Notes: a model not told the origin generated them from the letters alone. Shown: positions 6,875 to 15,121, counted from the first letter of the stretch. The stretch: DNA of 64,000 nt from Anoxybacteroides tepidamans (GCF_014201465.1 NZ_JACHEP010000008.1:1-64000), one strand, 5' to 3'. Numbers and translations are program-made.

Positions 6875-6895
6875 GCTCAACACCTCCCACTTTTT

Positions 6896-7597
6896 TCACG
6901 GAACATATACCAACTTTCCAGTAAGCTCCATGATCTCCCGTTTAAATCTTTCTTCATCGCTGTTATTATCCGAAAGATGCAGTAGCCATATTTCTTTTAC
7001 TTTGCTCAAATCGTTTGCTTTTAGAAACTCTTTGACGTTTTCCAGGCTAAAATGCGACCGTATCAATCGTTTTTTCATCACTTTTGGCACTCGGCCAGAA
7101 GCGATATTTTCATTCAATATTTCAATAGAATAGTTGCATTCAACCATAATGTGTGTAAGGCCTTGGAATCGGTACTTAATGTAATAGGTATCTGTTGCAA
7201 AAAGGAGTTTTTCACCTTGTTGATTCATCAATAGGAACCCGTAAGGCTCCGATACATCATGCTGGACATCGAACGGCAGAATAGTCCATGTTCCAAGCGA
7301 GAATTGTTTCTTGGCTTGCACTACCTTGATCCGATGATGCCGAACCCCTATAGCTTCTTTTGTTCCAACTGACATGTAGCAATCAATCCCGGCTTTTACG
7401 ACATCGTTTATGCCGGCGCAATGGTCTTTGTGTTCGTGTGTAATTAAACAACCAGCGATTTTCGACGTTTGAAATTTCAACTTCCGCTGAATCTCTTTGA
7501 ATTTAATGCCGCATTCGAGAAGGAGGGGGGTCTTGCCATCCGTAACGTGATAGCAATTCCCCTTACTCCCCGTTGCGAGAGCTGTAATCTCAATCAT
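6896..7597 (-). CDS. Metallo-beta-lactamase-fold hydrolase of the phage recombination cassette
   Basis: The 233-residue protein opens with ALATGSKGNCYHV, typical of the YycJ/WalJ-like branch of the fold, and has the metal-binding motif THEHKDHCAG near residue 54. Later ligands are probably in FATDTYY and the C-terminal LLHLSD. In many Gram-positive phages a gene of this kind lies between an annealing protein and replication genes and is thought to be a DNA exonuclease or phosphodiesterase. Substrate is unproven here. Its ATG overlaps the stop of the upstream recombination gene by one base. Confidence 0.85.
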   Translation of the reverse strand: MIEITALATGSKGNCYHVTDGKTPLLLECGIKFKEIQRKLKFQTSKIAGCLITHEHKDHCAGINDVVKAGIDCYMSVGTKEAIGVRHHRIKVVQAKKQFSLGTWTILPFDVQHDVSEPYGFLLMNQQGEKLLFATDTYYIKYRFQGLTHIMVECNYSIEILNENIASGRVPKVMKKRLIRSHFSLENVKEFLKANDLSKVKEIWLLHLSDNNSDEERFKREIMELTGKLVYVP

Positions 7598-8730
7598 TAG
7601 AACCCAGGCCCTTCTTCAAAAACCATTTCCGTTTGCTCTGAATTTTCCGTTTTTTCTTCTACTTCTTGTCTTTCGTTTTGAGAAACAACTTCTTCCGATT
7701 GGTAGTCGATTACTTCAGGAGCCGGTTTTTGAGATTTGTTGTGTTCGATAGCTTGAACATCTTCAAAATCAAGCACTTCTTGGTTTGCGTATTCGTTGAT
7801 TTCTTTTCGAATACGCTTATATTCCGGATCCGTGTTATTGTCGTAGATGATTTCTACAAATGCGCTACCGAAATCTTTAGGAATTTTCTTGACGATGTTG
7901 TTCCGCATTTTGCGGATAATCATGCTTTCTCGGCTATGAGGGTCTTTCCAAGCCGGAGAAATGTATTCCTGAAGCTCCGGATCGTCTAGCGCCTTTAAGC
8001 CCAACTCTTGTACTCTTTGTAGAATCTCTTGTTTTTTAGCGTTTATTTTCTTTTTTTGTTCCGGAGTTGCGCTATGTCGGTCTTTTGCCAAACCGAACGT
8101 TTCGTTCATAAGGTTGTTGTTTATATGAGCGATAAGGTTCTTAACTACGTCATCACGTTCAGCGATGTAAAATTCAACAGAACCATCCGTTTTGATAATT
8201 GGATAAACTACACGCACAACCTCACCTTTACCGGTAGGCGTCCATTTAGGCGGCGTCAGTTCCAAGCCGTTATAGCTTGGGTATTCGAAATGATCTTCTG
8301 AACGAACTAGCCAAAATTGTTTCACCTGTTTAACGTCACGACCGAATCGAGCGAGAATGGCGTCGTTGCCATCCCCTTCGATTCCCATTTCAATCTGTTT
8401 CACCCATTTATCTCCGCGCTTCACGTTTCTAAGTTGAAAATAAACTTCGCGTGGGTTAGCAGCTGCATTTAACTTTAATGCAGCTACCTCTAGCAGTATT
8501 TGTGTAATATTACTTTGATCGAGTCTTTCGTCATTCCAAGAAATCCCGTTAGTGTCCAGAACATTGTTGATCGCGCTTATGGCCGAGATGACACATTGCT
8601 TGGAATAATCATCCATTCGCACTCCATTTCCTTGAAGCTGATTTTGAATCATCGGAAGGTACATGTTGTTTACCTTTGCTAATTTAGTTTCGAATGTTTT
8701 TGTTTGCTTTTGTGCTAATTGATTGCCCAT
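7597..8730 (-). CDS. Putative single-strand annealing recombinase (RecT/Red-beta type)
   Basis: The 377-residue protein begins with a helix-rich segment and contains LLEVAALKLNAAANPREVYF (about residues 91-110), which resembles the core of RecT-like annealing proteins in LSR-type phages of Listeria and Bacillus. The context (SbcC-like ATPase upstream, metallo-beta-lactamase-fold protein downstream) agrees. The C-terminal 60 residues are highly acidic and end EEGPGF, similar in character to the acidic tail of SSB proteins. The start has an AAGGAGG site. The family assignment is moderate, because no catalytic motif can be checked by eye. Confidence 0.6.
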   Translation of the reverse strand: MGNQLAQKQTKTFETKLAKVNNMYLPMIQNQLQGNGVRMDDYSKQCVISAISAINNVLDTNGISWNDERLDQSNITQILLEVAALKLNAAANPREVYFQLRNVKRGDKWVKQIEMGIEGDGNDAILARFGRDVKQVKQFWLVRSEDHFEYPSYNGLELTPPKWTPTGKGEVVRVVYPIIKTDGSVEFYIAERDDVVKNLIAHINNNLMNETFGLAKDRHSATPEQKKKINAKKQEILQRVQELGLKALDDPELQEYISPAWKDPHSRESMIIRKMRNNIVKKIPKDFGSAFVEIIYDNNTDPEYKRIRKEINEYANQEVLDFEDVQAIEHNKSQKPAPEVIDYQSEEVVSQNERQEVEEKTENSEQTEMVFEEGPGF

Positions 8731-8731
8731 A

Positions 8732-10717
8732 TTAGATAGCCTCCTTCATTTGTTTTTCAGGTAGTTCAACGCGCAGTTGCTTGTCCTTTTCAGAAACAAT
8801 CAAGCAAATGACTTGCGAATCCACGTCTATAAGCTTTGTAACAGCCTCCGCATTATCAACAAAAATTGGCGCCTTGAATCCGTAATGTTCCGAAAGCGTA
8901 TTGATGATATCCAAACCAACATTGATTCGCGCCGCGTTATTTAAGCCACTTGAATATGGAACGCCGTTATAGAGGGTTTCGCATACCTCTTGTAAACCAC
9001 CGTTGATTTGAGTTTCAAACAGCTTGAATCGAGCGTATTTGAACCGGCTGTTAATTTTCTCTTCCAGAAGGTTTACCTTTGTGCGGATAAACTCTTCTGT
9101 TAGAAACAGCTCGTGTTCAAGCTTTTCAAATTCCGCAGCAAGTTCGCGTTCCTGATCTTCAAGTTCTTTAATGCGTTTTTCTGTTTGTTCAACGATAGAA
9201 AACTTGGCCAAGTCGCTTTCCAATTGACTGCGTTTCGATTTCAATTCAACGATCTCCATTTGAATTGATTGAATCGATTCATTTGCAGCAAGTCTCAATT
9301 CGTCAATTTCTTTTTGAAGACGTTGTTTTTCTTGAAGTTTTGCAACATATTGAGGATTTTCTGTAACATCTACAATCGCGCCTTCAACAACTTTCAATTT
9401 TTCGTTTAACTTGCTTATCAGTTCTTGTTTTTCCTGGATTTGGCTTGTTAATTTTTCAAGCTCTTTTGCAAGCTTCTCGTTTTCTTGAATGAACCGTTCC
9501 TTTTGTTCCTTGCCTTGCTTTCCTTTCGCCGTGATTTCCTCAAGGCGTTTTGCTTTGTCTAGATTGAACTGCGCCAAGGCTTTTTCTCTAGCAGCTGCAA
9601 CTTGCTCTTCTGGAAGGGGTTGTCCGCACGTAGGGCAAGTGCAGTCCATTTCGTGCTTAAATTCTTCCAAGTTGACCTGGTACCACTCATTTCGCAGTTC
9701 TTCCAATCGTTTTTCGATTGACTGGATATTTTCATCGTTGTATTTTTGTTGATAGTTGATGCTTTCGATTTTTTGCTGCAAGATATTTAGGTTAGATTGT
9801 TCTTCTTGGATCCGAGCTTTCAGCTTGTACAATTCATCTTTAGAACCAGCTTCGTGCTGTTGCTTAATTTGAAGAAGTTCAATTTCGATTTCTTGAATTT
9901 GCTTTTGTTTCTCTGATATAGCGTTTCCGTTCCGAATGTTGCTGATCAAAGTCATCTTTTCATCAATCTCAGTATTTAACCGGGAAATTTCCTCTTCTAA
10001 AACCTCTTTATCTAAATCGTCCAATTGAGGCGTGTTCAGCTGAATCTCATCGATTCGGACCGGAATTTTTTCAAGTTCCTTGTTAATCTCGGCGCGTCTG
10101 GCCGCGATCACTTTCCGGTGATTTTCGATTGTCCGACCGTTCAAAATTTCTGGAAGTTTTGCTAATGATGCATTACTAGCGATTACTTCCTCGTCGCTTA
10201 CATCTCCACAAACTTCTAAAAGGATTTTTCTGCGATCCTGCCATTTCAATTGCTCATTGAAGTAGGAAGGGCTAGTTAAAAGCTTGAAAATGTCCTCATC
10301 GATTAAATCCGAAATGAGTTGATCATACTCTTTTTTCTTTACTGGCACGCCGTCAATAAAATAATCTGTTGTGTGTCCGGTAAATTCCGTCTGTACGGAT
10401 CCGCGTTTCTTGGTCCATTTCTCACTGAACACTTTTTTCAGCGTCAGTTGCTTCCCATCAACCAAAAACACGCCTTCTACTTCGTGATCTAGGTTGTGCA
10501 GCACGTTCCCATTTTTGTCTAAGGTTTTGATGGCAAAATCCTTTCGATTATTCGAATCTTTGTCAAAAAGCAACCAAATAAATGCGTCGAATAACGTTGT
10601 TTTTCCAGTCGCATTATCACCGTATACCCGGACATTTTCTCCGTTAGCTTCAAGGGAAAAAGAACGAATTCCCTTGAAATTTTTCAGATTAAGCGACAAT
10701 AAACGAATTTCTTTCAC
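8732..10717 (-). CDS. SbcC/Rad50-like AAA ATPase of the phage recombination cassette
   Basis: The product has about 661 residues. Walker A (GDNATGKTTLFDAFIWLLFD) is at residues 31-50, followed by a long coiled coil in two arms (about 200-360 and 400-550) joined by a zinc hook (CTCPTCGQPLPEEQ, about residue 365). The C-terminal head carries a degenerate signature and GFKAPIFVDNAEAV (Walker B-like). This is SMC/Rad50 architecture in a short phage form, probably working with the annealing protein on DNA ends. The start is GTG, placed after AAGGAGGGAAAATC, and gives the usual MKEIRLLSLNLKNFKG beginning. Confidence 0.9.
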   Translation of the reverse strand: MKEIRLLSLNLKNFKGIRSFSLEANGENVRVYGDNATGKTTLFDAFIWLLFDKDSNNRKDFAIKTLDKNGNVLHNLDHEVEGVFLVDGKQLTLKKVFSEKWTKKRGSVQTEFTGHTTDYFIDGVPVKKKEYDQLISDLIDEDIFKLLTSPSYFNEQLKWQDRRKILLEVCGDVSDEEVIASNASLAKLPEILNGRTIENHRKVIAARRAEINKELEKIPVRIDEIQLNTPQLDDLDKEVLEEEISRLNTEIDEKMTLISNIRNGNAISEKQKQIQEIEIELLQIKQQHEAGSKDELYKLKARIQEEQSNLNILQQKIESINYQQKYNDENIQSIEKRLEELRNEWYQVNLEEFKHEMDCTCPTCGQPLPEEQVAAAREKALAQFNLDKAKRLEEITAKGKQGKEQKERFIQENEKLAKELEKLTSQIQEKQELISKLNEKLKVVEGAIVDVTENPQYVAKLQEKQRLQKEIDELRLAANESIQSIQMEIVELKSKRSQLESDLAKFSIVEQTEKRIKELEDQERELAAEFEKLEHELFLTEEFIRTKVNLLEEKINSRFKYARFKLFETQINGGLQEVCETLYNGVPYSSGLNNAARINVGLDIINTLSEHYGFKAPIFVDNAEAVTKLIDVDSQVICLIVSEKDKQLRVELPEKQMKEAI

Positions 10718-10788
10718 GATTTTCCCTCCTTGTTTTCTCTTGAAAAGAACGATATACTGTAAGTAATTCAAATATGTTTTTCATGGGC

Positions 10789-11025
10789 TCACTTTGCAGA
10801 GTGAGCTTTTTTAGTGCCGAAAAATTCAATCGATATGCTATAAACGTCATGTAAATACTTTTCTAAGTTGTCGCTATGCACTTCCTCGAATCTGTTCCAA
10901 TCGACGAAAATACGCTCTCCATCAATTGGTGTACCATATCGATCAACTTTCGTTTGTTTGACCGGAAAGTCTGCACAATACCCATCTTCCGCAATCGGAC
11001 GAACCATCGGATTTTCAACTTGCAT
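10789..11025 (-). CDS. Phage hypothetical protein, 78 residues
   Basis: The product starts MQVENPMVRPIAEDGYCADF and is acidic, with several aromatic residues (FVDWNRFEEVHSDNLEKYLH). AAAAGGAGGTGTGACAC gives one of the best ribosome binding sites in the region. It immediately precedes the Rad50-like gene. Its final codons form part of a small hairpin (GCTCACT / AGTGAGC) that has a T run only on the opposite strand. No family recognised. Confidence 0.65.
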   Translation of the reverse strand: MQVENPMVRPIAEDGYCADFPVKQTKVDRYGTPIDGERIFVDWNRFEEVHSDNLEKYLHDVYSISIEFFGTKKAHSAK

Positions 11026-11221
11026 GTGTCACACCTCCTTTTGTGTAATGCGAAGGATGTGCTAGTGCACATCGTCAAGCGCAAGAACGCTGGAAAAGGG
11101 GGATAGGGAAACAGCGCTCCTGCACCTGACGACAGGCACTAAGCCTATCGCTTGGGTAGACTTTCTGAAAAATTATGTGATAAACTAGAAATATCCAGGT
11201 ATGCTTTATGTTCTTCTTCGG

Positions 11222-11398
11222 TTACACGGCTAGTGTTGGCGCACTGGCCGTTTTTTCTTGCAAAAAGCGTTTGTAAAGAATTTCTTTTGCCTGCAATTCT
11301 GTTGCTAACAATAGTGCTGGATTTTCTCTCATTTCCTTGCACAATCTCCGAACCTCTGAAACTTTCATAAGACGACTGGCAGTGAAACAGATATTCAT
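11222..11398 (-). CDS. Small phage protein, 58 residues, coupled to the zinc-ribbon gene
   Basis: The ATG overlaps the stop of the upstream gene as TGATG. The product begins MNICFTASRLMKVSEVRRL and continues as an amphipathic helix (LLLATELQAKEILYKRFL). A longer frame of 110 residues on the same strand in another phase overlaps it and two neighbours, but has no ribosome binding site and an unlikely composition. I therefore prefer this short frame. Function unknown. Confidence 0.6.
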   Translation of the reverse strand: MNICFTASRLMKVSEVRRLCKEMRENPALLLATELQAKEILYKRFLQEKTASAPTLAV

Positions 11399-11781
11399 CA
11401 TTTATTCCCCCTTCTCTTTTGACTTTTCTTCTTTTTGAAGAACTTTTGAGTTTGTCGTTTTCTTCGTAACCGTTCATACTTAATTAATTGTTTGAATCGC
11501 TTATATCGCTTATTCACTTGTTTTCGTGTCATAAGATGAGGGTGAAATTCATCAACTAACTCACCGTTAATTCGGTATGTCTGTCTGCCGTAAGCCCAGT
11601 AATCTTCGTAACCACAATCGCATGTATAACCACTTTCAACCGTACCAATGAATTTCTCACTATAATAATGATGTGTTAACTCATTACTGCATATTGGACA
11701 CCGTTCTATTGGTTCCAGACGGTAAAAGTAGAAACGGTCTTTTGTAACTTTTTGTATTTGTCTTTTTCGTAAAGATTTCAT
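11398..11781 (-). CDS. Phage zinc-ribbon protein, 127 residues
   Basis: Two cysteine pairs, CPICSN at about residue 28 and CDCGYEDYWAYG at about residue 54, form a clear zinc ribbon. The C-terminal 45 residues are extremely basic (KRYKRFKQL...RRKRQTQKFFKKKKSQKRR), suggesting RNA or DNA contact. The gene overlaps the coiled-coil gene upstream by four bases and the 58-residue gene downstream. No specific family was recognised. A nucleic-acid-binding role is an inference from charge and zinc site. Confidence 0.7.
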   Translation of the reverse strand: MKSLRKRQIQKVTKDRFYFYRLEPIERCPICSNELTHHYYSEKFIGTVESGYTCDCGYEDYWAYGRQTYRINGELVDEFHPHLMTRKQVNKRYKRFKQLIKYERLRRKRQTQKFFKKKKSQKRRGNK

Positions 11782-12062
11782 TGTCCATCACTCTTTCTCA
11801 CAATAACCGCAATATCAATTCCACGTTCTTTCATAACCTCAACAAGCTGCACCAGTTTGTCATGTTCCTCTTTCTTTCGTACCAGCTCGTCCAAGTCGCG
11901 TTTGCAACGCATAAATTCATGCATCCATCTTTCCGCTTCTGCAAGCCTTCCGTGTATGTCGAGCGAGCGATTAAAAAATGCTGTTCTCGCTCGGAATAAA
12001 CTGTAATCACAACATTGTACTAGTTCATTCGCTAGCTCCTTGTCATCGCGCAATACGTTCAT
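11778..12062 (-). CDS. Small helical phage protein, 94 residues
   Basis: The product begins MNVLRDDKELANELVQCCDY and is almost entirely helical with a charged heptad-like stretch (LDELVRKKEEHDKLVQLVEVM). AAGGTGGATAAAG precedes the ATG. It overlaps the upstream gene by 20 bases and the downstream zinc-ribbon gene by four. No known domain recognised. Confidence 0.6.
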   Translation of the reverse strand: MNVLRDDKELANELVQCCDYSLFRARTAFFNRSLDIHGRLAEAERWMHEFMRCKRDLDELVRKKEEHDKLVQLVEVMKERGIDIAVIVRKSDGQ

Positions 12063-12276
12063 CTTTATCCACCTTCCTCATTTTCACGTAGTAAAATTCA
12101 TATCCTTCGACGCACTTAAAGTCTTTGAATCTTCCGATTTTCTCGTCGTAATCAAAAATCTTCTTTTCATTCGCAATCTTCTGAACAGGAGCGATACACT
12201 CCCATCCACGCTGTTCTAAATCACGTACAGCACGCATCAATTGCCCCAACTTCATCCGTCGCACAGAAACTTCCAT
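12043..12276 (-). CDS. Phage hypothetical protein, 77 residues
   Basis: The product begins MEVSVRRMKLGQLMRAVRDL and alternates helix and strand (WECIAPVQKI...FKCVEGYEFYYVKMRKV). The AAGGTGAAG site lies inside the end of the upstream antirepressor gene. It resembles small Bacillus phage proteins of unknown function with a conserved GWECIxP segment. I can give no role. Confidence 0.6.
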   Translation of the reverse strand: MEVSVRRMKLGQLMRAVRDLEQRGWECIAPVQKIANEKKIFDYDEKIGRFKDFKCVEGYEFYYVKMRKVDKDERIAR

Positions 12277-12277
12277 G

Positions 12278-13018
12278 TCACTTCACCTTACTATTCAACA
12301 TCTTATCTGCTACTCGGATTGCATCATCTAACAAACCCATTTCCTCTAAAAACTGCGGACGGCTAATATCTTTACCTGTTTTGTTAATGTGGTTTTGCCG
12401 ACGTAACTCTAAATTCGTTCTGTATGCTGTATTGAAGGCTTGCACAAAGTCCTTCCAAGCGTGGTTGAACGGAATGCCATTTTGGTGTGCATAGCGCTGG
12501 ATCATTCGGTTTAATCGTTGGCGAAGGTCACCGATCGTATCAATTCGATCAATGTTGTCAAGGCGATGTTGTACTGCAGTAACCTGCTTTTTGGCTTCCT
12601 CTAACTCTTTTTCAAGTTGTTTTTGCCGAAGTTCCAGCGAAACCAATGCTTGCAATTGAGGACTTAGCATCTGAATATTGATCGCGTTTTCCTTGACGTT
12701 GTAATATTCATCCACCAATCGCTCGTATGCTTCCCACGCTTCGTCGGTGTTGAGTGATTTCGCATGCAGCCAAGCGCCTTTTTCTGTCCAAATGTAGAAC
12801 ACTGGGGCTTTTAGCCAAGTCGTATCAATTTGATACGAGTTAATAAAGTCGTGTTTTTCTTGTCCGGTTAATGCAAAGAAGTGTTTTCCTTCAACGAAAC
12901 GATCTTTGTTACGGTTGAAATTAATCCGAATTCTCTCTGTGTCAGTACCATATACTTCTGCCAATTGTTGTGTCGTTAAAACACGTTGACCGTTCTGTTC
13001 AATGACAGTTAAGTTCAT
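12278..13018 (-). CDS. ORF6N/KilA-type antirepressor-like protein with ORF6C domain
   Basis: The 246-residue protein has an N-terminal ORF6N domain (about 1-90: VLTTQQLAEVYGTDTERIRINFNRN, split across two conserved blocks, then KHFFALTG) and a C-terminal ORF6C-like domain (about 165-240: QRLNRMIQRYAHQNGIPFNHAW). The middle is a coiled coil. Proteins of this kind counteract phage repressors or modulate the lysis-lysogeny switch. The start is the ATG after AAAGGAGAGAAG. A site similar to the repressor operators lies about 40 bases upstream. Confidence 0.85.
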   Translation of the reverse strand: MNLTVIEQNGQRVLTTQQLAEVYGTDTERIRINFNRNKDRFVEGKHFFALTGQEKHDFINSYQIDTTWLKAPVFYIWTEKGAWLHAKSLNTDEAWEAYERLVDEYYNVKENAINIQMLSPQLQALVSLELRQKQLEKELEEAKKQVTAVQHRLDNIDRIDTIGDLRQRLNRMIQRYAHQNGIPFNHAWKDFVQAFNTAYRTNLELRRQNHINKTGKDISRPQFLEEMGLLDDAIRVADKMLNSKVK

Positions 13019-13056
13019 CACGTTTCTTCTCTCCTTTTTGTTTCCAATTTGTTTAA

Positions 13057-13069
13057 TACGAAATTCGTA
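13057..13069. promoter_or_regulatory. Operator-like site upstream of the ORF6N antirepressor gene
   Basis: TACGAAATTCGTA is nearly palindromic and shares the ACGAAAT/ATTCGT core of the five sites in the CI-Cro intergenic region. It lies about 40 bases before the ORF6N gene, so the repressor or Cro could also act here. The match is short and the role is inferred. Confidence 0.35.
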
Positions 13070-13080
13070 CGAAGTCCTCA

Positions 13081-13398
13081 TCAAACAGAAACCATAATGT
13101 AAAAACGCGGATCGATTTTTGGTTCGATATAGAGCGTCGTATTATCATCATCTTTAGCGAAAGCGAAATCCTTTTCTGAAAGCTCAATTGATACATCTTT
13201 GAAGTAAACGGTTAGATAATGACAACCTTCCACATTTTCGAACAGCACCTGCCGCGGTCTATCGGTCCAGCCAATTGTCGTAACATCGCTAACGTCGCTG
13301 CTGTTATACCGCAGATCAACAGCAATCTTTTTGTGCTTGTTTTTCATGAAGAAAGCGTATGCTCCGCGAATCGGAACATCTTTCAATTGAATGGCCAA
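13081..13398 (-). CDS. Phage hypothetical protein, 105 residues
   Basis: The product begins MAIQLKDVPIRGAYAFFMKN and is beta-rich (YLTVYFKDVSIELSE; TTLYIEPKIDPRFY). It ends close to the ORF6N gene, whose promoter region it partly overlaps. No cysteine cluster, membrane segment or nucleotide-binding motif is visible. A small soluble beta-barrel-like protein of unknown role. Confidence 0.6.
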   Translation of the reverse strand: MAIQLKDVPIRGAYAFFMKNKHKKIAVDLRYNSSDVSDVTTIGWTDRPRQVLFENVEGCHYLTVYFKDVSIELSEKDFAFAKDDDNTTLYIEPKIDPRFYIMVSV

Positions 13399-13472
13399 CT
13401 TTTCTCCCTCACTTTTTGTAGGATTTTCCTCCTTCTTGTCGAATTATGGCAGTGGGAAGGAGGTGAATTCCA

Positions 13473-13850
13473 ATGAAACTAGACCAAGATTGCGTAAGAG
13501 ATCTTTTACTCGAGCTAGAAAGCAAACTGTCGTTTAATCAGCCAATATTCATTGACGACTTCAAAGAACTAGAAACAGTTTCTAGCTATGGTTATGAAAT
13601 TTCTGTCTACGCATTGCTGAAAATGATTGAAGCTAAATTTGTTAATGCTAACGTTACATACGCAGGAGACGAAATTTATCAGCTTGCTATTTCATCATTG
13701 ACTTGGGATGGTCATCAATTTCTCGATACCATTAGAGACCATGAAGTTTGGAAAGAAACTAAAGCTGCAACCAAGAAATTATCTAGTGTTTCGCTTTCCA
13801 TCATTGCTACATTAGGCACAGAGTTTTTAAAGAAAAAACTTGGGCTATAA
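13473..13850 (+). CDS. DUF2513 family protein, plus-strand gene in the early region
   Basis: The 125-residue protein has the DUF2513 pattern: MKLDQDCVRDLLLELESKLS at the N-terminus, an ISVYALLKMIEAKFVNANVT block and the hallmark LTWDGHQFLDTIRDHEVWKE near residues 75-95. DUF2513 proteins are common in phages and mobile elements, function unknown. AAGGAGGTGAATTCC gives a strong ribosome binding site. It runs against all its neighbours, as expected of a separately expressed lysogenic cargo gene, for example one transcribed in the prophage state. Confidence 0.85.
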   Translation: MKLDQDCVRDLLLELESKLSFNQPIFIDDFKELETVSSYGYEISVYALLKMIEAKFVNANVTYAGDEIYQLAISSLTWDGHQFLDTIRDHEVWKETKAATKKLSSVSLSIIATLGTEFLKKKLGL

Positions 13851-13858
13851 TCCTTTAA

Positions 13859-14089
13859 TCATTGGTTTTCGCAAGAATACTTCATTAAAAAGTTATTGAA
13901 CGCATCAAGAAACTTTGTAAATTTATCTGGAGAGTAGTCGTTGCTAATAAAGGTTAAGTGTAATGTCAATTGACTCTCTCCTTTTTTTTCTCCCACTTCA
14001 AAAGAAGTCGGATTATCAACTTGATACCCTTTGATCATGACTATCGTTGATGGAATCGAAGGAGTTTTTGGAACATGATAAGTAGTCAC
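13859..14089 (-). CDS. Phage hypothetical protein, 76 residues
   Basis: GTG is chosen as start because GGGAGGTGACC lies at the right distance. The upstream-extended frame would begin inside the neighbouring gene without a ribosome binding site. The product begins MTTYHVPKTPSIPS and is beta-rich, with SQLTLHLTFISNDYSPDKF near the middle. It is convergent with the DUF2513 gene, leaving only eight bases between the two stops and no visible terminator. Function unknown. Confidence 0.55.
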   Translation of the reverse strand: MTTYHVPKTPSIPSTIVMIKGYQVDNPTSFEVGEKKGESQLTLHLTFISNDYSPDKFTKFLDAFNNFLMKYSCENQ

Positions 14090-14133
14090 GTAGGTCACCT
14101 CCCGCTTGTCCACTTTTCTCCCAAAAGAAGCCC

Positions 14134-14313
14134 TCACAGGGCAGTCGGATCATATTCCCGATCAATGCGCTCGTGCAGCTCTTTTTTGAAGCGCATTAGC
14201 TCATTGTGCATTTCGCGGTCGCGATTTTTTGTAACTTCAGCGACTTTGCGTGTGTAGAACGAAATCGCCTCTGGCAACGTTTCGAAGTCATACGCGCTTG
14301 GTAGCTTTTTCAT
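14134..14313 (-). CDS. Small helical phage protein, 59 residues
   Basis: The product begins MKKLPSAYDFETLPEAISFY and continues with a highly charged helix (REMHNELMRFKKELHERI). AAGGAGGTGAACAACG precedes the ATG and lies inside the coding region of the upstream 54-residue gene, so the two are probably coupled. No recognised domain. Confidence 0.6.
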   Translation of the reverse strand: MKKLPSAYDFETLPEAISFYTRKVAEVTKNRDREMHNELMRFKKELHERIDREYDPTAL

Positions 14314-14452
14314 CGTTGTTCACCTCCTTCTTTCCAGTCACTTCTTCCCAAGTGAGTTCACCGCGCTCAATCGCTGCTAAAATGCGCGGGACGGATGTTT
14401 TCAGAAAAAAATCAATCATGATGCGTTGAGCGTGCTCGGATGGTTGGTTCAT
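14288..14452 (-). CDS. Small phage protein, 54 residues
   Basis: The product begins MNQPSEHAQRIMIDFFLKTS and contains RILAAIERGELTWEEV, a helix-turn-helix-like or adaptor-like helical pair. GGAGGGATGTAA precedes the ATG. It overlaps the following gene by 26 bases in another frame. No domain was recognised, and the call rests on codon-sensible composition and site quality. Confidence 0.55.
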   Translation of the reverse strand: MNQPSEHAQRIMIDFFLKTSVPRILAAIERGELTWEEVTGKKEVNNDEKATKRV

Positions 14453-14464
14453 TTACATCCCTCC

Positions 14465-15103
14465 TCACGAAATGTACTTGTCATAAATGGTTTTGCTGAT
14501 TGATATATCAAGTCCAAACTTTTCTTTGACAACCATAAGATTGACTGTGTCCTCTAAAATCTGCTGCCGATCAACAAGCATGTTCGGTGTCATCTCGTCT
14601 TTCTTGACCATCTTTGGATAACCATACTTGTTCGAGACGGCTTTGTTTGCGATTGTGTTTGCTTTGATAAAATCGACCCGTTTCGGTTGTGCTAATGCGT
14701 TCCGCAGTCGTTGCATCGCGTCTTTCTGATGGTCTTTGTCTAGCATGCGGAAAACTTGGAAACCTTCGAGACCAGATGCTTGGCGGAGTGCTTTCAAGAT
14801 GTCGTAAATCCAAAATCTGAATTCAACCGCCTCTTTCTTACGGCTTTGGGTGATCGCTTCATAAATCCCGTATTCATTCACAATTGTCATTTCCTGCGGT
14901 CCGCCAGACGTCGGAAGGGTGTGACTTGAAATCACATCCTTTTTGACTTGTTTTTCAATCACCTTCAAACGTCTTGCAACTGCTGCTGTTTGCAAGTTTA
15001 GTGCCTTTGAAATATCAGCCAGCACTGCCCACCAATCACCAGGTAACTTTTCGATGAACCGAATTTGATGACCATTCCATTCCTCGATTCGGATCGTACT
15101 CAT
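14465..15103 (-). CDS. BRO-N domain antirepressor-like protein
   Basis: The 212-residue protein begins MSTIRIEEWNGHQIRFIEKL and carries a BRO-N DNA-binding domain (about residues 1-105: WWAVLADISKALNLQ, then NEYGIYEAITQSRKKEA, then FRFWIYDILKALR). The C-terminal half is a different helical domain (DKDHQKDAMQRLRNALAQ) probably for protein contact. Phage BRO-N proteins act as antirepressors or early regulators. The start follows GGAGGTGTTGTGG. It is the second gene of the leftward early operon, just after the Cro-like gene. Confidence 0.85.
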   Translation of the reverse strand: MSTIRIEEWNGHQIRFIEKLPGDWWAVLADISKALNLQTAAVARRLKVIEKQVKKDVISSHTLPTSGGPQEMTIVNEYGIYEAITQSRKKEAVEFRFWIYDILKALRQASGLEGFQVFRMLDKDHQKDAMQRLRNALAQPKRVDFIKANTIANKAVSNKYGYPKMVKKDEMTPNMLVDRQQILEDTVNLMVVKEKFGLDISISKTIYDKYIS

Positions 15104-15121
15104 CCACAACACCTCCGTTTT

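Noticed and set aside
10771-10800. GCTCACT / AGTGAGC hairpin with plus-strand T run at the end of the 78-residue gene
   Set aside because: The T run is on the wrong strand for the leftward operon. I could not support a function.
11145-11477. 110-codon minus-strand frame beginning MNGYEENDKLKSS
   Set aside because: It overlaps the zinc-ribbon gene and the 58-residue gene out of frame and lacks a start site; the shorter coupled frame is more protein-like.
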